Positions 24,584-34,212 are shown, counted from the stretch's first letter. The stretch is DNA of 64,000 bases from Paraburkholderia caribensis (GCF_002902945.1 NZ_CP026101.1:372001-436000); one strand, 5' to 3'. Notes: a model not told the origin generated them from the sequence alone. Translations and numbers: made by a program.

Positions 24584-25543
24584 TTAGCCTTCCGCGAACA
24601 GCGACATCACCGAGTCGCCGCGACGGATACGCGAGAACGTCTCTGCCAGCAGACCCGCGCTGGTCAGCGAACGGATCTTTGCGCACGAGCGGGCTTCTTC
24701 GCTGAGCGGGATCGTGTCGGTGACGACGAGTTCGTCGAGCGCCGATGCAGCGATGCGCGGACCAGCGCCACCCGACAGAACCGGGTGAGTGGCGTAAGCG
24801 AACACCTTCGTCGCGCCGCGTTCTTTCAGCACTTGCGCTGCCTTGCAGAGCGTGCCCGCCGTGTCGACCATGTCGTCCATGATCACGCAGGTACGGCCGT
24901 CGACTTCACCGATGATGTTCATCACTTCGGCGACGTTCGCCTTCGGACGACGCTTGTCGATGATGGCGAGATCGCAGTTCAGTTGCTTGGCCAGCGCACG
25001 CGCGCGAACCACGCCGCCGACGTCCGGCGACACGACCAGCAGGTTCTCGTGATTCTGCTTGCGCAGATCGCCGAGCAGCACGGGCGTGGCGTAGATGTTG
25101 TCGACGGGGATGTCGAAGAAACCTTGAATCTGGTCAGCGTGCAGATCCATCGTGATGATCCGCTCGACGCCAGCGATTTCCAGCATGTTCGCCACGACCT
25201 TCGCCGAGATGGCAACGCGCGCCGAACGCGGGCGTCGATCTTGACGGGCATAGCCGAAGTAGGGGATGGCTGCGGTGATCCGGCCTGCGGATGCGCGCTT
25301 GAGCGCATCGACCATGATCATCAGTTCCATCAGATTGTCGTTGGTCGGCGCGCAGGTGGACTGAAGGACGAAGACGTCCTTGCCACGCACGTTTTCCTGA
25401 ATCTCGACCTGGATCTCACCGTCCGAGAAACGGGAGACCATTGCTTTGCCGAGGGGGATACCGAGGATTTTGACGACTTCCTGTGCAAGCGCGGGATTTG
25501 CGTTGCCAGTAAAAACCATCAGGCCGTCATGGCTGCTCATCAT
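24584..25543 (-). CDS. prs: Ribose-phosphate pyrophosphokinase
   Basis: A 319-residue class I PRPP synthetase that makes phosphoribosyl pyrophosphate from ribose-5-phosphate and ATP for nucleotide, histidine and tryptophan synthesis. MDLHADQIQGFFDIPVDN is the catalytic signature, and CVIMDDMVDTAGT is the ribose-5-phosphate/PRPP loop. KRRPKAN is the flexible loop. Length matches E. coli Prs. Its ATG lies 45 bp downstream of tRNA-Gln on the same strand, so the two may share a transcript. Confidence 0.97.
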   Translation of the reverse strand: MMSSHDGLMVFTGNANPALAQEVVKILGIPLGKAMVSRFSDGEIQVEIQENVRGKDVFVLQSTCAPTNDNLMELMIMVDALKRASAGRITAAIPYFGYARQDRRPRSARVAISAKVVANMLEIAGVERIITMDLHADQIQGFFDIPVDNIYATPVLLGDLRKQNHENLLVVSPDVGGVVRARALAKQLNCDLAIIDKRRPKANVAEVMNIIGEVDGRTCVIMDDMVDTAGTLCKAAQVLKERGATKVFAYATHPVLSGGAGPRIAASALDELVVTDTIPLSEEARSCAKIRSLTSAGLLAETFSRIRRGDSVMSLFAEG

Positions 25544-25587
25544 GCACCTGCTTCAGGCTGTGGGAGGCGAGGAACTGCGAGAAATTT

Positions 25588-25664
25588 TGGCAGGGGAGGA
25601 AGGACTCGAACCCTCGAATGCCGGAATCAAAATCCGGTGCCTTAACCAACTTGGCGACTCCCCT
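25588..25664 (-). tRNA. tRNA-Gln (anticodon TTG)
   Basis: A 77-nt tRNA with encoded CCA. The acceptor AGGGGAG pairs with CTCCCCT, the anticodon stem CCGGA/TCCGG encloses TTTTGAT (anticodon TTG), and GGTTCGAGTCC forms the T arm. It lies between ispE and prs, a conserved position in betaproteobacteria. It reads CAA and probably CAG codons. Confidence 0.97.
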
Positions 25665-25715
25665 ACACTAACTTTGAGCTTCACTGAACGTGTAGGCCAT
25701 TCAGTGCCGCGAAAC

Positions 25716-26597
25716 TTATGCCGCGAAAGTAAAGAGTGGATGCGTATCCAGACTTGCCGTCACTGCGCTGTTCCATTCGACTGGCAGTTTGGCTTGCGCC
25801 GCAACTGCTTCATCTTTACTACGGAACGCTGCAAAAACGCTTGCGCCTGATCCCGTCATCCGCGCCGGCGCGATGTTATCAAACCATCTAAGCACCTGCG
25901 CAACTTCCACGTATTTTCCCACGACAACTTGCTGCATGTCATTCCGGCCGAAGCTATCAGGCCATTCTGCGTTGCAACTTTGCTGTGCAAGAAAGTCCGT
26001 AATTATGAGAGCCTTTGTATCTCTTGTCAACGCTTTTTCTGAAAAAATTGCTGACGTTGGAACATGAACCCTCGGTGTCACCACCAGAAAGTGGCGCGGC
26101 GGCAATTGTACATGCTCAAGTGCTTCTCCGACACCCTCTGCGAATGCATTTTTTCCAAAAACAAAAAACGGCACGTCGGCGCCGAGTTTCAATGCGAGTG
26201 CCTGAAGCTCCGCGCGCGGCAGATCGAGCTTCCACAGACGGTTCAGCGCGAGCAGCGTCGTCGCCGCGTCGGAGCTGCCGCCGCCAAGACCTGCGCCCAT
26301 CGGCAGTACTTTGTCGATCTCGATGTTCACGCCGAGGCGCGTGCCCGTGTGTTCCTTCAGCAACTTCGCGGCGCGCACGGTGAGGTCGGTATCGGCGGGA
26401 ACGTCGGCGATGTCGGTGCCGCGCGTGATCGCGCCGTCGTCGCGACGCGTGAAGTGCAGCGTGTCGCCCCAGTCGAGCAACTGGAACACCGTCTGCAGTG
26501 CGTGATATCCGTTCGGCAGACGGCCGGTGATGTGCAGGAAGAGGTTCAGCTTCGCTGGAGCGAGACAGTCGCGCAGCGAGTCGTTCGTTTCGATCAT
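25716..26597 (-). CDS. ispE: 4-diphosphocytidyl-2-C-methyl-D-erythritol kinase
   Basis: A 293-residue GHMP kinase of the MEP isoprenoid pathway; it phosphorylates CDP-methylerythritol at the 2-hydroxyl. APAKLNLFLHITGRLPNGYH holds the catalytic Lys and PMGAGLGGGSSDAA is the ATP-binding loop. RMTGSGASVFAAF is the third conserved motif. The ATG at 26597 (MIETNDS) is preferred over one four codons upstream. It lies 26 bp after lolB. From about 25900 to 26150 the sequence is distinctly less GC-rich than its surroundings, but the frame is intact. Confidence 0.95.
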   Translation of the reverse strand: MIETNDSLRDCLAPAKLNLFLHITGRLPNGYHALQTVFQLLDWGDTLHFTRRDDGAITRGTDIADVPADTDLTVRAAKLLKEHTGTRLGVNIEIDKVLPMGAGLGGGSSDAATTLLALNRLWKLDLPRAELQALALKLGADVPFFVFGKNAFAEGVGEALEHVQLPPRHFLVVTPRVHVPTSAIFSEKALTRDTKALIITDFLAQQSCNAEWPDSFGRNDMQQVVVGKYVEVAQVLRWFDNIAPARMTGSGASVFAAFRSKDEAVAAQAKLPVEWNSAVTASLDTHPLFTFAA

Positions 26598-26623
26598 GAG
26601 TCTTTGCAAGGCGCGCGTGCGGG

Positions 26624-27256
26624 TTACTGGTCGAGCACGAGCTTGATGTCGAGCGGTGGTTCGGTGCGCGCGAGATTCACGCGCTTCACGCCCGCTGCGG
26701 GCGCATCGGCATAGGCGATATAGTCGATCGTCCAGCCGTCCTGTTGAATCTCCTTCAGACGCGTTTCCTGCTGCGGATCTTTCTCGGTCGTCGCCTTCGA
26801 TGTCGGCGCAACCGATGGCTGCAGCCAGTAACGCAGTCCTTCGACAGGCAGCGCGAAGCCCAGCGCGTTCTGCATCAGCGTGGAAACGTTATCGGCCGTC
26901 AGCGGCTGGCGGTTCGGCAGTTCGAGCGTGGCGGCCGACGGCGACGACGTGACGATCGCCATTGTCTGTCCAAGCGGGTTGCGCAGCTGCAGCGTGACAG
27001 TATCGCCACGTTCTTGCCAGTCGAAATTGCCATAGGCGTTACGCTGCTGCCCGTTCTGGTCGACGTACTGGACGGCAAAGCGACCGTGATACGCGCGGCT
27101 CGTCTGCGCGGTGACGGCAGTCGCGGCATTCGACGTGGAAGGACCTTGCGGCTTGACGGATGCGCAGCCGGACAAGGCGACGATGGCTGCGGCTGCGAGA
27201 CCCAGCGCCGCGCGGCGCGGCGCCGGAGAAGAAAACACAGGAAAAGAAAAATGCAT
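26624..27256 (-). CDS. lolB: Outer-membrane lipoprotein receptor LolB
   Basis: A 210-residue lipoprotein that accepts lipoproteins from LolA and inserts them in the outer membrane. The signal peptide ends with a lipobox LSGC (Cys31). The mature part shows YHGRFAVQYV, then DTVTLQLRNPLGQT and GWTIDYIAYADA, as in LolB. The start codon shares one base with the stop of the TPR gene upstream, so translation is coupled. The cluster TPR-lolB-ispE is common in Burkholderiales. Confidence 0.92.
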   Translation of the reverse strand: MHFSFPVFSSPAPRRAALGLAAAAIVALSGCASVKPQGPSTSNAATAVTAQTSRAYHGRFAVQYVDQNGQQRNAYGNFDWQERGDTVTLQLRNPLGQTMAIVTSSPSAATLELPNRQPLTADNVSTLMQNALGFALPVEGLRYWLQPSVAPTSKATTEKDPQQETRLKEIQQDGWTIDYIAYADAPAAGVKRVNLARTEPPLDIKLVLDQ

Positions 27257-29097
27257 CAGAGATCGTTCACCTGAAAACGTTTGAGCGTTTTGACGAGCGT
27301 ATCGTTGTCGGGTTCGAGCTTGCGGGCATCACGCCATGCAGCGCGCGCCTGATCCTGATCGCCGCTCTTCCACAGCACTTCGCCCAGATGCGCGCCGATT
27401 TCGGCGTTGGGTTGCAGATCGTAGGCCTTGCGCAGTACGCGGATCGCATCCGACGTATCGCCGAGCCGGTACTTGACCCAACCGACACTGTCCATGATGA
27501 ACGCGTCGTTCGGCGACAGCGCCAGCGCCTTCTCGACCAGCTTGTCCGCTTCCTGCAGACGCTGGTTGCGGTCCGCGAGCGAATAGCCGAGCGCGTTATA
27601 CGCCTGCGCGTTGTCGGGTTGCGTGCGCATCAGCTTGCGCAGCTGCGTTTCCATTACGTCGAAATGGCCGTTCTTCTCGGCAGCCATCGCGTAGTCGTAC
27701 GTGAGATCGGGGTCGTCGGGGAAATCGGTGGTGGCCTGGGCGAGGCGCGCTTCAGCCTCCGGATAGCGCTTCGCATCGAACAGGATCGCCGCGTCGGTGC
27801 GTGCGATCAGCGCCTGCTCATGCGGGTCCTGCGTGCGAATGCCGGCGAGCAGCTTGCGCGCGTCATCGGATTTGCCGTCTCTTTGCAGCAGTTGCGCGCG
27901 GGTGATCTGCGCGGGAATGTATTGGGTGCTCGTGGCGGGAATCTTGTCCAGCCAGCGGTTCGCGCCTGCCGTATCTTTCTGTTCAAGCGACAACTGCGCG
28001 AGATAGATATACGCCTGGCCCGGATCGGCGCCCGGCGTCTTCTCGGCCTTTTGCGCATATTGCTGCAGATAGTTCTGCGCTTCGGGCAGGTTCTTCTGCT
28101 GGATCTTGATGAGCGCGAGTGCCATCAGCGGCGTCAGATCGTTCGGGTTGTCCTTCTGCATGAACTCGAACTGTTTCTGCGCGTCGTCGAGGCGGTCGCT
28201 GGCCAGATACATCTGCGCGAGCGCAAGGCGGGCCTCGTGCGACTTCGGATTCGCCTGCACGTACTTCTCGATCGACGCGATGCCTTCCTTGCGCTCCTCC
28301 GGCCCCATCTGCGACAGCATCAATGCCGCGGGCAGATAGTCGGGCTTCAGCTTGAGCGCCTGTTCGAGCGATTTGCGCGCGCCGGGCGCATCGTCGGCAA
28401 TGAGTTGCTGACGCGCGATCGCGAATTGCGCTTCGGGGCGGTTCAGGTCGTTCGCGACGAGATCCTGCAGCACGTGCAGGCCGCCGATCCGGTTCGGCCC
28501 GCGCGAGATCAGCAGTTGCAACGCGAGAATGCCGTTGCCGCGGTTTTCAGGCGGAATCTTCGCGAGTTCCTTCGCGAGCATCGGCTTCGCGTCGTCGGGC
28601 TTGCCCGACAACACGAGCAGCGACGCATCCAGTTGCGCGGCGCGTTCCGATTGCGGCGCATACTGTTGCCACAATTGCGCAGCCGTCAGCGCATCCGACG
28701 GACTCTGCGCGGCCAGTGCGATTTCAGTCGCGCGCTGCGCCATGCGCGGGTCGTGCGTGTCACGCGCGAGCGAGAGGTAGGTCTGATACGCGGGCGCGGG
28801 TTGATTGCGCTGCAGCGCGACTTCTGCCGCGAGCACCTGGAACACAATCTGGCTCGTCAGCGCGACGCTGGGCAGATTGGCTTTTTCGTCGGCGGAATCG
28901 GGGCCGAAAGCATCTTGCACGGAGACGGTGTTGTCATCCGCATCGGGCGATTGATCCTGCGCATGCGCGGGCAATGCGCCGAGCGCCCAGACAGCCAGCA
29001 CGGCCACACCCAGCAGCCGGCGTGCGGAAACAGCGTGCGGCACGCCGTTCGCACCGGTCCGGCGCTTCAAAAACTGCTTAACGATGGACAGGTTCAT
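27256..29097 (-). CDS. Secreted tetratricopeptide-repeat protein
   Basis: A 613-residue protein with an N-terminal signal (about residues 28-47, ending LPAHAQ) and then TPR helix pairs through most of its length. Examples are AYNALGYSLADRNQRLQEADKLVEKAL and AFIMDSVGWVKYRLGDTSDAIRVLRKAY near the C-terminus. No enzymatic motif is visible. Proteins of this type sit directly upstream of lolB throughout the Burkholderiales, hinting at a periplasmic or outer-membrane assembly role, but that is guilt by association. The gene is divergent from mutM across 291 bp with no other gene. Confidence 0.82.
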   Translation of the reverse strand: MNLSIVKQFLKRRTGANGVPHAVSARRLLGVAVLAVWALGALPAHAQDQSPDADDNTVSVQDAFGPDSADEKANLPSVALTSQIVFQVLAAEVALQRNQPAPAYQTYLSLARDTHDPRMAQRATEIALAAQSPSDALTAAQLWQQYAPQSERAAQLDASLLVLSGKPDDAKPMLAKELAKIPPENRGNGILALQLLISRGPNRIGGLHVLQDLVANDLNRPEAQFAIARQQLIADDAPGARKSLEQALKLKPDYLPAALMLSQMGPEERKEGIASIEKYVQANPKSHEARLALAQMYLASDRLDDAQKQFEFMQKDNPNDLTPLMALALIKIQQKNLPEAQNYLQQYAQKAEKTPGADPGQAYIYLAQLSLEQKDTAGANRWLDKIPATSTQYIPAQITRAQLLQRDGKSDDARKLLAGIRTQDPHEQALIARTDAAILFDAKRYPEAEARLAQATTDFPDDPDLTYDYAMAAEKNGHFDVMETQLRKLMRTQPDNAQAYNALGYSLADRNQRLQEADKLVEKALALSPNDAFIMDSVGWVKYRLGDTSDAIRVLRKAYDLQPNAEIGAHLGEVLWKSGDQDQARAAWRDARKLEPDNDTLVKTLKRFQVNDL

Positions 29098-29388
29098 ACA
29101 TATCCGTTCAATGTTTCAGTCGATTGTAACGCGCTCGCTACAATAAGCGCATAACCGCGGACGCAAGTAGCAGACCAGTCGCGGCCATTCGCGCCCATAA
29201 AGGGCGTGTGGCCGTCAAGGCGCAATCTGCCGCTTGCAACACGCCTTGTTCGGCGGGACGCCCGAAGGGCCATTCGCCGCGTCGTGCTCCTTGTGGATAC
29301 GTCCAGTATCCACTTCGTTCCATTTTTTGCGCCCGATCACTCCGACGGTGAGCGCAAGCCGGTTGTTAGCGATATCAGGTCTCAACAC

Positions 29389-30219
29389 ATGCCAGAGTTA
29401 CCAGAAGTCGAGGTTACCCGACGCGGAATCGAGCCGTATGTAGCCGGACAGCGTGTCAAGCGAGTCGACGTGCGCACGCCGGCACTGCGCTGGCCGATTC
29501 CGCCCGGTTTCGCACGTCTGCTGCAGGGCCGGCTGGTCCACAAAGTAGCGCGGCGCGGCAAGTACCTGCTGTTCGAGATCGACGAAGGCTGGTTCATCGT
29601 GCATCTCGGCATGACGGGGACGCTCAGGGTGCTGCGCAACGTGCCGCATCCGCCGGCCGCTGCGAAGCACGATCATGTCGACTGGGTGTTCGACGACTTC
29701 ATTTTGCGCTTCCGCGATCCGCGCCGCTTTGGCGCTGTGTTATGGCACACGCGCTCGGCTGGCGACGTTCTCGAACATCCGTTGCTGGCGGATCTGGGCG
29801 TCGAGCCGTTCGCACCGTCGTTCTCCGGCGCGCTGCTGCATCGAAAGACGCGCGGGCGGAAGATTTCGGTGAAGCAGGCGCTGCTTGCGGGCGATATCGT
29901 CGTCGGCGTGGGCAACATTTACGCATCTGAAAGCCTGTTTCGCGCGGGTATCCGGCCGACCACGGCCGCCGGCCGGATCTCGTCCGTTCGTTACGGTCTG
30001 CTTGCAGACGCCGTGCGCATCACGCTTGCCGCCGCGATCGAGAAGGGCGGCAGCACGTTGCGCGACTTCGTCGGCAGCAACGGCGAAAGCGGCTACTTCC
30101 AGCTCGACTATTTCGTCTATGATCGCGCGGGTCTGCCATGCCGCGTATGCGGCACGCCGATCAAACAGATCGTGCAGGGGCAACGCTCCACTTACTACTG
30201 TCCGACCTGCCAACGCTGA
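29389..30219 (+). CDS. mutM: Formamidopyrimidine-DNA glycosylase
   Basis: A 276-residue base-excision repair enzyme removing 8-oxoguanine and formamidopyrimidines, with AP lyase activity. The mature N-terminus PELPEVEV supplies catalytic Pro2 and Glu3. The helix-two-turn-helix GNIYASESLFRAGI is present, and the C-terminus has the C-x2-C-x16-C-x2-C zinc finger (CRVC ... CPTC). The start at 29389 is fixed by the required Pro2. mutY follows 7 bp downstream. Confidence 0.97.
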   Translation: MPELPEVEVTRRGIEPYVAGQRVKRVDVRTPALRWPIPPGFARLLQGRLVHKVARRGKYLLFEIDEGWFIVHLGMTGTLRVLRNVPHPPAAAKHDHVDWVFDDFILRFRDPRRFGAVLWHTRSAGDVLEHPLLADLGVEPFAPSFSGALLHRKTRGRKISVKQALLAGDIVVGVGNIYASESLFRAGIRPTTAAGRISSVRYGLLADAVRITLAAAIEKGGSTLRDFVGSNGESGYFQLDYFVYDRAGLPCRVCGTPIKQIVQGQRSTYYCPTCQR

Positions 30220-30226
30220 TCCGTTC

Positions 30227-31330
30227 ATGTCCGTTCCCGCTTCCTCGACTGTTTTTCCCAGGATACCAACGCTGTCCGATTTCTCTGTGCGGCTGATCGC
30301 ATGGCAGCGCGAACACGGCCGTCACGACCTGCCGTGGCAAAACACGCGCGATCCATATCGGATCTGGCTGTCCGAAATCATGCTGCAGCAGACGCAGGTG
30401 TCGACGGTGATCCCGTACTACGCGCGCTTTCTCGCGCGTTTTCCGGATGTTGCCGCCCTCGCCGCCGCACCCGACGACGACGTGATGACGCTGTGGGCCG
30501 GCCTTGGCTACTACACGCGCGCGCGCAATCTGCATCGCTGCGCGCAGGTCGTCGTCGAGCAGCACGGCGGGCGGTTTCCCGAGAGCGTGGAAGCGCTCGC
30601 GGAGTTGCCGGGTATCGGACGATCAACAGCGGCCGCGATTGCATCGTTCGCATTCGGCGCGCGCGCGACGATTCTCGACGGCAACGTGAAGCGCGTGCTT
30701 GCGCGCGTGTTCGGCGTCGAAGGTTTTCCGGGCGAGAAGAAAGTCGAGAACGGGATGTGGCTGCTGGCGGAGTCGCTGCTGCCCGTGAATGCGACCGACG
30801 ACGACATCAGCGCCTACACGCAGGGGCTGATGGATTTCGGCGCGACCCTGTGTGCGCGCGGCAAGCCAGATTGCGTGCGCTGTCCGTTTGCAGTCGATTG
30901 CGTGGCGAACGTGACGGGCCGTCAGCGCGAACTACCGGCGGCGCGCCCGAAGAAAACGGTGCCGACGCGCCGCACGTGGATGCTGCTGCTGCGCGACGGC
31001 GACACGGTGATGCTCGAAAAACGCCCGCCGTCGGGCATCTGGGGCGGCTTGTGGAGCCTGCCGGAAGCAGCGGATGAAGCGGCGCTCGTGCAACTCGCGC
31101 GCGACTTCGGCGCGACAGCAGACGTTTCGCCGCTCGCGCCGCTCACTCATGTGTTCACGCACTTCAGGCTCGACATCGAGCCGCGCATCGCGGAGTTCGA
31201 TCATGCGGCGACAGTCGCGAGCGCGCGCGACGCCGACACCGTATGGATCTCGCTGAACGAACTGGACGCGTATGGCGTGCCCGCGCCCGTGCGCAAGCTG
31301 CTCGAAGCCCTGCAGGGCTCGCTGATCTGA
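30227..31330 (+). CDS. mutY: Adenine DNA glycosylase
   Basis: A 367-residue glycosylase that removes adenine mispaired with 8-oxoguanine, backing up MutM. SEIMLQQTQVSTVIPYY is the adenine-recognition segment. The helix-hairpin-helix is LPGIGRSTAAAI, with the catalytic Asp in ILDGNVKRV. The Fe-S cluster cysteines follow in C-x6-C-x2-C-x5-C spacing (CARGKPDCVRCPFAVDC). Residues about 240-367 form the Nudix-like domain that reads 8-oxoG. The gene begins 7 bp after mutM, so both arms of the GO repair system are in one operon. Confidence 0.96.
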   Translation: MSVPASSTVFPRIPTLSDFSVRLIAWQREHGRHDLPWQNTRDPYRIWLSEIMLQQTQVSTVIPYYARFLARFPDVAALAAAPDDDVMTLWAGLGYYTRARNLHRCAQVVVEQHGGRFPESVEALAELPGIGRSTAAAIASFAFGARATILDGNVKRVLARVFGVEGFPGEKKVENGMWLLAESLLPVNATDDDISAYTQGLMDFGATLCARGKPDCVRCPFAVDCVANVTGRQRELPAARPKKTVPTRRTWMLLLRDGDTVMLEKRPPSGIWGGLWSLPEAADEAALVQLARDFGATADVSPLAPLTHVFTHFRLDIEPRIAEFDHAATVASARDADTVWISLNELDAYGVPAPVRKLLEALQGSLI

Positions 31331-31339
31331 ACGCCGGCG

Positions 31340-31975
31340 CTACAGCAGCTGATGCTGCTGCATGTAGTGATGCACGATGTCGATCCGTGCCCCGGCGTCC
31401 TGCAGTTCCATCAGCTTTTGCCGCGCCTTCAGCGCGACAGGCAGCACTTCGGACAGGCGGTTCGACACCCATGTCGGATCGTCGAGCCTGAACGGCTCGA
31501 GGAACGGCAGGCTCTCGGCGTCGCGCTCGCGGATCGTCGCGATGATGCGCTCGAGCACTTCCGCGCACGCGCCGAACTTTTCCATGTAATGGGTGCCTTC
31601 GAGCGGGACGTCGCTGCCGATCAACTCGGCCATCCCGACCAGCAACCCGCCTGATTCAACGCGATGCGACAGCAGCCGGAAACGCTCGGTGCCGCGTGCG
31701 CGAATCAGCAGCATGCCGAACTCGTCGACATCGCAAACGTCGATTTCCGCGAGACAACCGACGCTCTCCGGCACGGACGGCTCATCGGGCTGCGCGACTT
31801 CGCCGCCGCTTTTCAGCAGACACACGCCGAACGACGTGTGGTCGCGCAGACAGTCGCGCGCCATGTCGAGATAGCGTGCCTCGAAGATCTTCAGCGGCAG
31901 CAGTCCATCGGGAAAGAGGACGGTGTGCAAAGGAAACAGCGGCACATCGGCAAGCACGGACGGTGTAGAGGACAT
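31340..31975 (-). CDS. Lon N-terminal (substrate-binding) domain protein
   Basis: A 211-residue stand-alone version of the Lon protease N-terminal domain. LPLFPLHTVLFPDGLLPLKIFEARY is the conserved opening strand-turn region, and no ATPase or protease domain follows. Function is unknown; adaptor or chaperone roles have been proposed for such proteins. It is convergent with mutY, with the two stop codons about 10 bp apart, and lies 64 bp downstream of rapZ on the same strand. Confidence 0.85.
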   Translation of the reverse strand: MSSTPSVLADVPLFPLHTVLFPDGLLPLKIFEARYLDMARDCLRDHTSFGVCLLKSGGEVAQPDEPSVPESVGCLAEIDVCDVDEFGMLLIRARGTERFRLLSHRVESGGLLVGMAELIGSDVPLEGTHYMEKFGACAEVLERIIATIRERDAESLPFLEPFRLDDPTWVSNRLSEVLPVALKARQKLMELQDAGARIDIVHHYMQQHQLL

Positions 31976-32039
31976 GGCGCAACGCTTCGGTTAGGGCCGC
32001 CGCTGCGAGCGACGGCCGGTCGGGCCACCATCGGATAAC

Positions 32040-32933
32040 TCAGGCGACCAGTTTCGATGAGTCGTCGACGTTGATCGGCGCATCGCGATGCCGCACTAAC
32101 ACGTTTGCTTCGCTCGCGAAACGCGCGGCAAGCGTTTCGGCGATGAATACCGAGCGGTGCTGTCCGCCCGTACAACCGATTGCAACGGTGAGATAACTGC
32201 GATTGTCGTCGCGGAAATGCGGCAGCCATTTCTGCAGAAACGACTCGATGTCGCCGATCATCTGTTGAACGACGGGCAGTGCGTCGAGGAAATCGATGAC
32301 AGGCTTGTCGAGTCCCGTCAGCGGACGCAGTTCGCGGTCGTAGTAAGGGTTCGGCAGGGTGCGCACGTCGAACACGAAGTCGGCGTCGAGCGGCACGCCG
32401 CGCTTGAAGCCGAACGACTCGAACATCAGCGCGAGCCCAGTGTGCTCCTGCTCGATGAAACGCTTGACCCACGCGCGTAAAACGTTTGCCCGCAAGTTGC
32501 TGGTATCGATCTGATGGCCGAATTCGGCGAGCCCCGCGACCAGTTCGCGCTCGCGCTCGATCGCTTCGGCCAGCGACGTCAACACGCCGACGTCGGCATC
32601 GTGTGCGGGCGACCCCGACAGCGGATGGCGGCGGCGTGTTTCGGAAAAGCGTTGGATCAGTGCCTGAGTGCTGGCGTTCAGGAACAGCACGCGCACGTCG
32701 TGCTGACCGGCGAGATCGCGGATCATTTGCGGCATGTCGTCGAGCGAGGCGCCCGAGCGCGCGTCGATCGCCACCGCTAGCCGGTCCTGGCCATCGCCCG
32801 CGAGGTACGCGGCGAGTTCGGGCAAAAAGCGCGGCGGCAAATTGTCGACGCAGTAGTAGCCCGCGTCTTCGAGCGCGTTCAAAGCGACAGACTTGCCGGA
32901 GCCGGAGATACCGGTGATCAGGATAATGCGCAT
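32040..32933 (-). CDS. rapZ: RNase adapter protein RapZ
   Basis: A 297-residue P-loop protein. GISGSGKSVALNALED is the Walker A region, and IGCTGGQHRSVF with the nearby AIGC segment marks the C-terminal domain. In enterobacteria RapZ senses glucosamine-6-phosphate and steers RNase E to the sRNA GlmZ; whether that sRNA system exists here is unknown. It is 77 bp downstream of hprK, the arrangement found in many betaproteobacteria. A role in sensing amino sugars would link it to the nag operon in this window. Confidence 0.93.
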   Translation of the reverse strand: MRIILITGISGSGKSVALNALEDAGYYCVDNLPPRFLPELAAYLAGDGQDRLAVAIDARSGASLDDMPQMIRDLAGQHDVRVLFLNASTQALIQRFSETRRRHPLSGSPAHDADVGVLTSLAEAIERERELVAGLAEFGHQIDTSNLRANVLRAWVKRFIEQEHTGLALMFESFGFKRGVPLDADFVFDVRTLPNPYYDRELRPLTGLDKPVIDFLDALPVVQQMIGDIESFLQKWLPHFRDDNRSYLTVAIGCTGGQHRSVFIAETLAARFASEANVLVRHRDAPINVDDSSKLVA

Positions 32934-33010
32934 GGAGTCGTGGAATCCGTTGGGTTCATCATAGCATCCGGTGTCACCCGCTGTGCCGCCGCGGCTTTGC
33001 GCGCATTACG

Positions 33011-33979
33011 TCAGATCAGCTTGCCGGGAAACTGGCTGTCGGGGTCCTGCATGGCGAGGCGCTGGCGGTCCATGAAGTCGCGGAGCGTGTCGATACCGCG
33101 CAGTTGCAGGATCGTGTTGCGCACGGCCGCCTCGACCAGCACGGCGAGATTTCGGCCGGCCGCCACCTGGATCGTAACCTTGCTGATGGGCAGGCCGAGC
33201 ACATCGACGGTCTGGCTCTCGAGCGGCAGGCGCTGGAATTCGCCGTCCGGGCGGCGTACCAGCTGGACGATCAGCTTCAGCTTCATTTTCCGGCGCACGG
33301 CCGTTTCACCGAAGATCGTCTTGATGTCGAGCAGGCCGAGGCCGCGCACTTCGAGCAGATTCTGCAGCAGCGGCGGGCAGCGTCCTTCGACGAAATCCGG
33401 GCCGAGGCGCACGAAGTCGACGGCGTCGTCGGCGACCAGACCGTGGCCGCGCGAGATCAGTTCGAGGCCGAGTTCGCTCTTGCCCAGGCCCGAGTCGCCC
33501 GTGAGCAGCACGCCCATGCCGAGAATGTCGAGAAACACGCCGTGCAGCGTTGCACGCGGCGCAAGGATGCGCGACATGTAGAGCCGCAAACTGTCGATCA
33601 CCGCAGCGGGCGACATCGGCGTGGTGAACAGCGGCGTCGACGAGCGCGTGCATCGCAGGACCAGTTCCGGCGGCGCGGCGACGCCGCCCGCGACAACCAG
33701 GAACGGCGGCTCGAGCGCGATCAGCTCGGCCATGTGGCGCGAGCGGTCTTCGTCGGATTGACGCTGGTAGTAGTTGGTTTCGGCTTCGCCGAGCACCTGG
33801 ATCCGGTTCGGGTGGATCAGGTTAAGGTGGCCGACGAGGTCGGCGCTGGACGTTGCAGTCGCAACCGTTTCTGCCGAGAAGCCGCGCTCCCAGCCCTCAT
33901 GCCCCGTCAGCCAGCTGAGTTTCAGCGCGGCGGCGTTGTCGTCGAAAATGCTTTGGGCGTTGATGCTGGACGTATCCAT
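33011..33979 (-). CDS. hprK: HPr kinase/phosphorylase
   Basis: A 322-residue enzyme that phosphorylates HPr at its regulatory serine with ATP or pyrophosphate and reverses the reaction. GDSGLGKSELGLELISRGH is the Walker A loop with its family-specific extension, and LEVRGLGLLDIKTIFG is the HPrK/P signature. The start at 33979 (MDTSSIN) is chosen over a frame extending upstream with unrelated residues. In proteobacteria it lies with ptsN and rapZ, as here. No stand-alone HPr gene is in the window, but the HPr domain of NagF keeps the target serine. Confidence 0.94.
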   Translation of the reverse strand: MDTSSINAQSIFDDNAAALKLSWLTGHEGWERGFSAETVATATSSADLVGHLNLIHPNRIQVLGEAETNYYQRQSDEDRSRHMAELIALEPPFLVVAGGVAAPPELVLRCTRSSTPLFTTPMSPAAVIDSLRLYMSRILAPRATLHGVFLDILGMGVLLTGDSGLGKSELGLELISRGHGLVADDAVDFVRLGPDFVEGRCPPLLQNLLEVRGLGLLDIKTIFGETAVRRKMKLKLIVQLVRRPDGEFQRLPLESQTVDVLGLPISKVTIQVAAGRNLAVLVEAAVRNTILQLRGIDTLRDFMDRQRLAMQDPDSQFPGKLI

Positions 33980-34212
33980 GAATCCCTGACTCCCTGACCT
34001 CGTATGTGCCGCTAGGGTGCTGCTGGCGTTCTGGTCTGCCGCCCGCCTGCTGCGCGTCGGCTGTTGCCGGTGCGCTGTTGCCAGCGCTGCGACGGCGTGC
34101 ACGGAACATGTTCGGCTCGCGGCGATGCGGGTTTGCCGGACTTCGCCGCAAGCCTCGAATCAAACGCGCTGGTGGCTCCTGCGCATTTCAGCCGCGAAAT
34201 GCCGCGAATACG

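Noticed and set aside
25900..26150. Lower-GC stretch inside ispE as a sign of transfer
   Set aside because: The frame is intact, ispE motifs are normal and the gene order is the conserved one, so local drift is more likely.
29098..29388. A 61-codon minus frame (29138..29323) between the TPR gene and mutM
   Set aside because: No family resemblance and no ribosome site; the region more likely holds the two divergent promoters, though I could not identify them securely.
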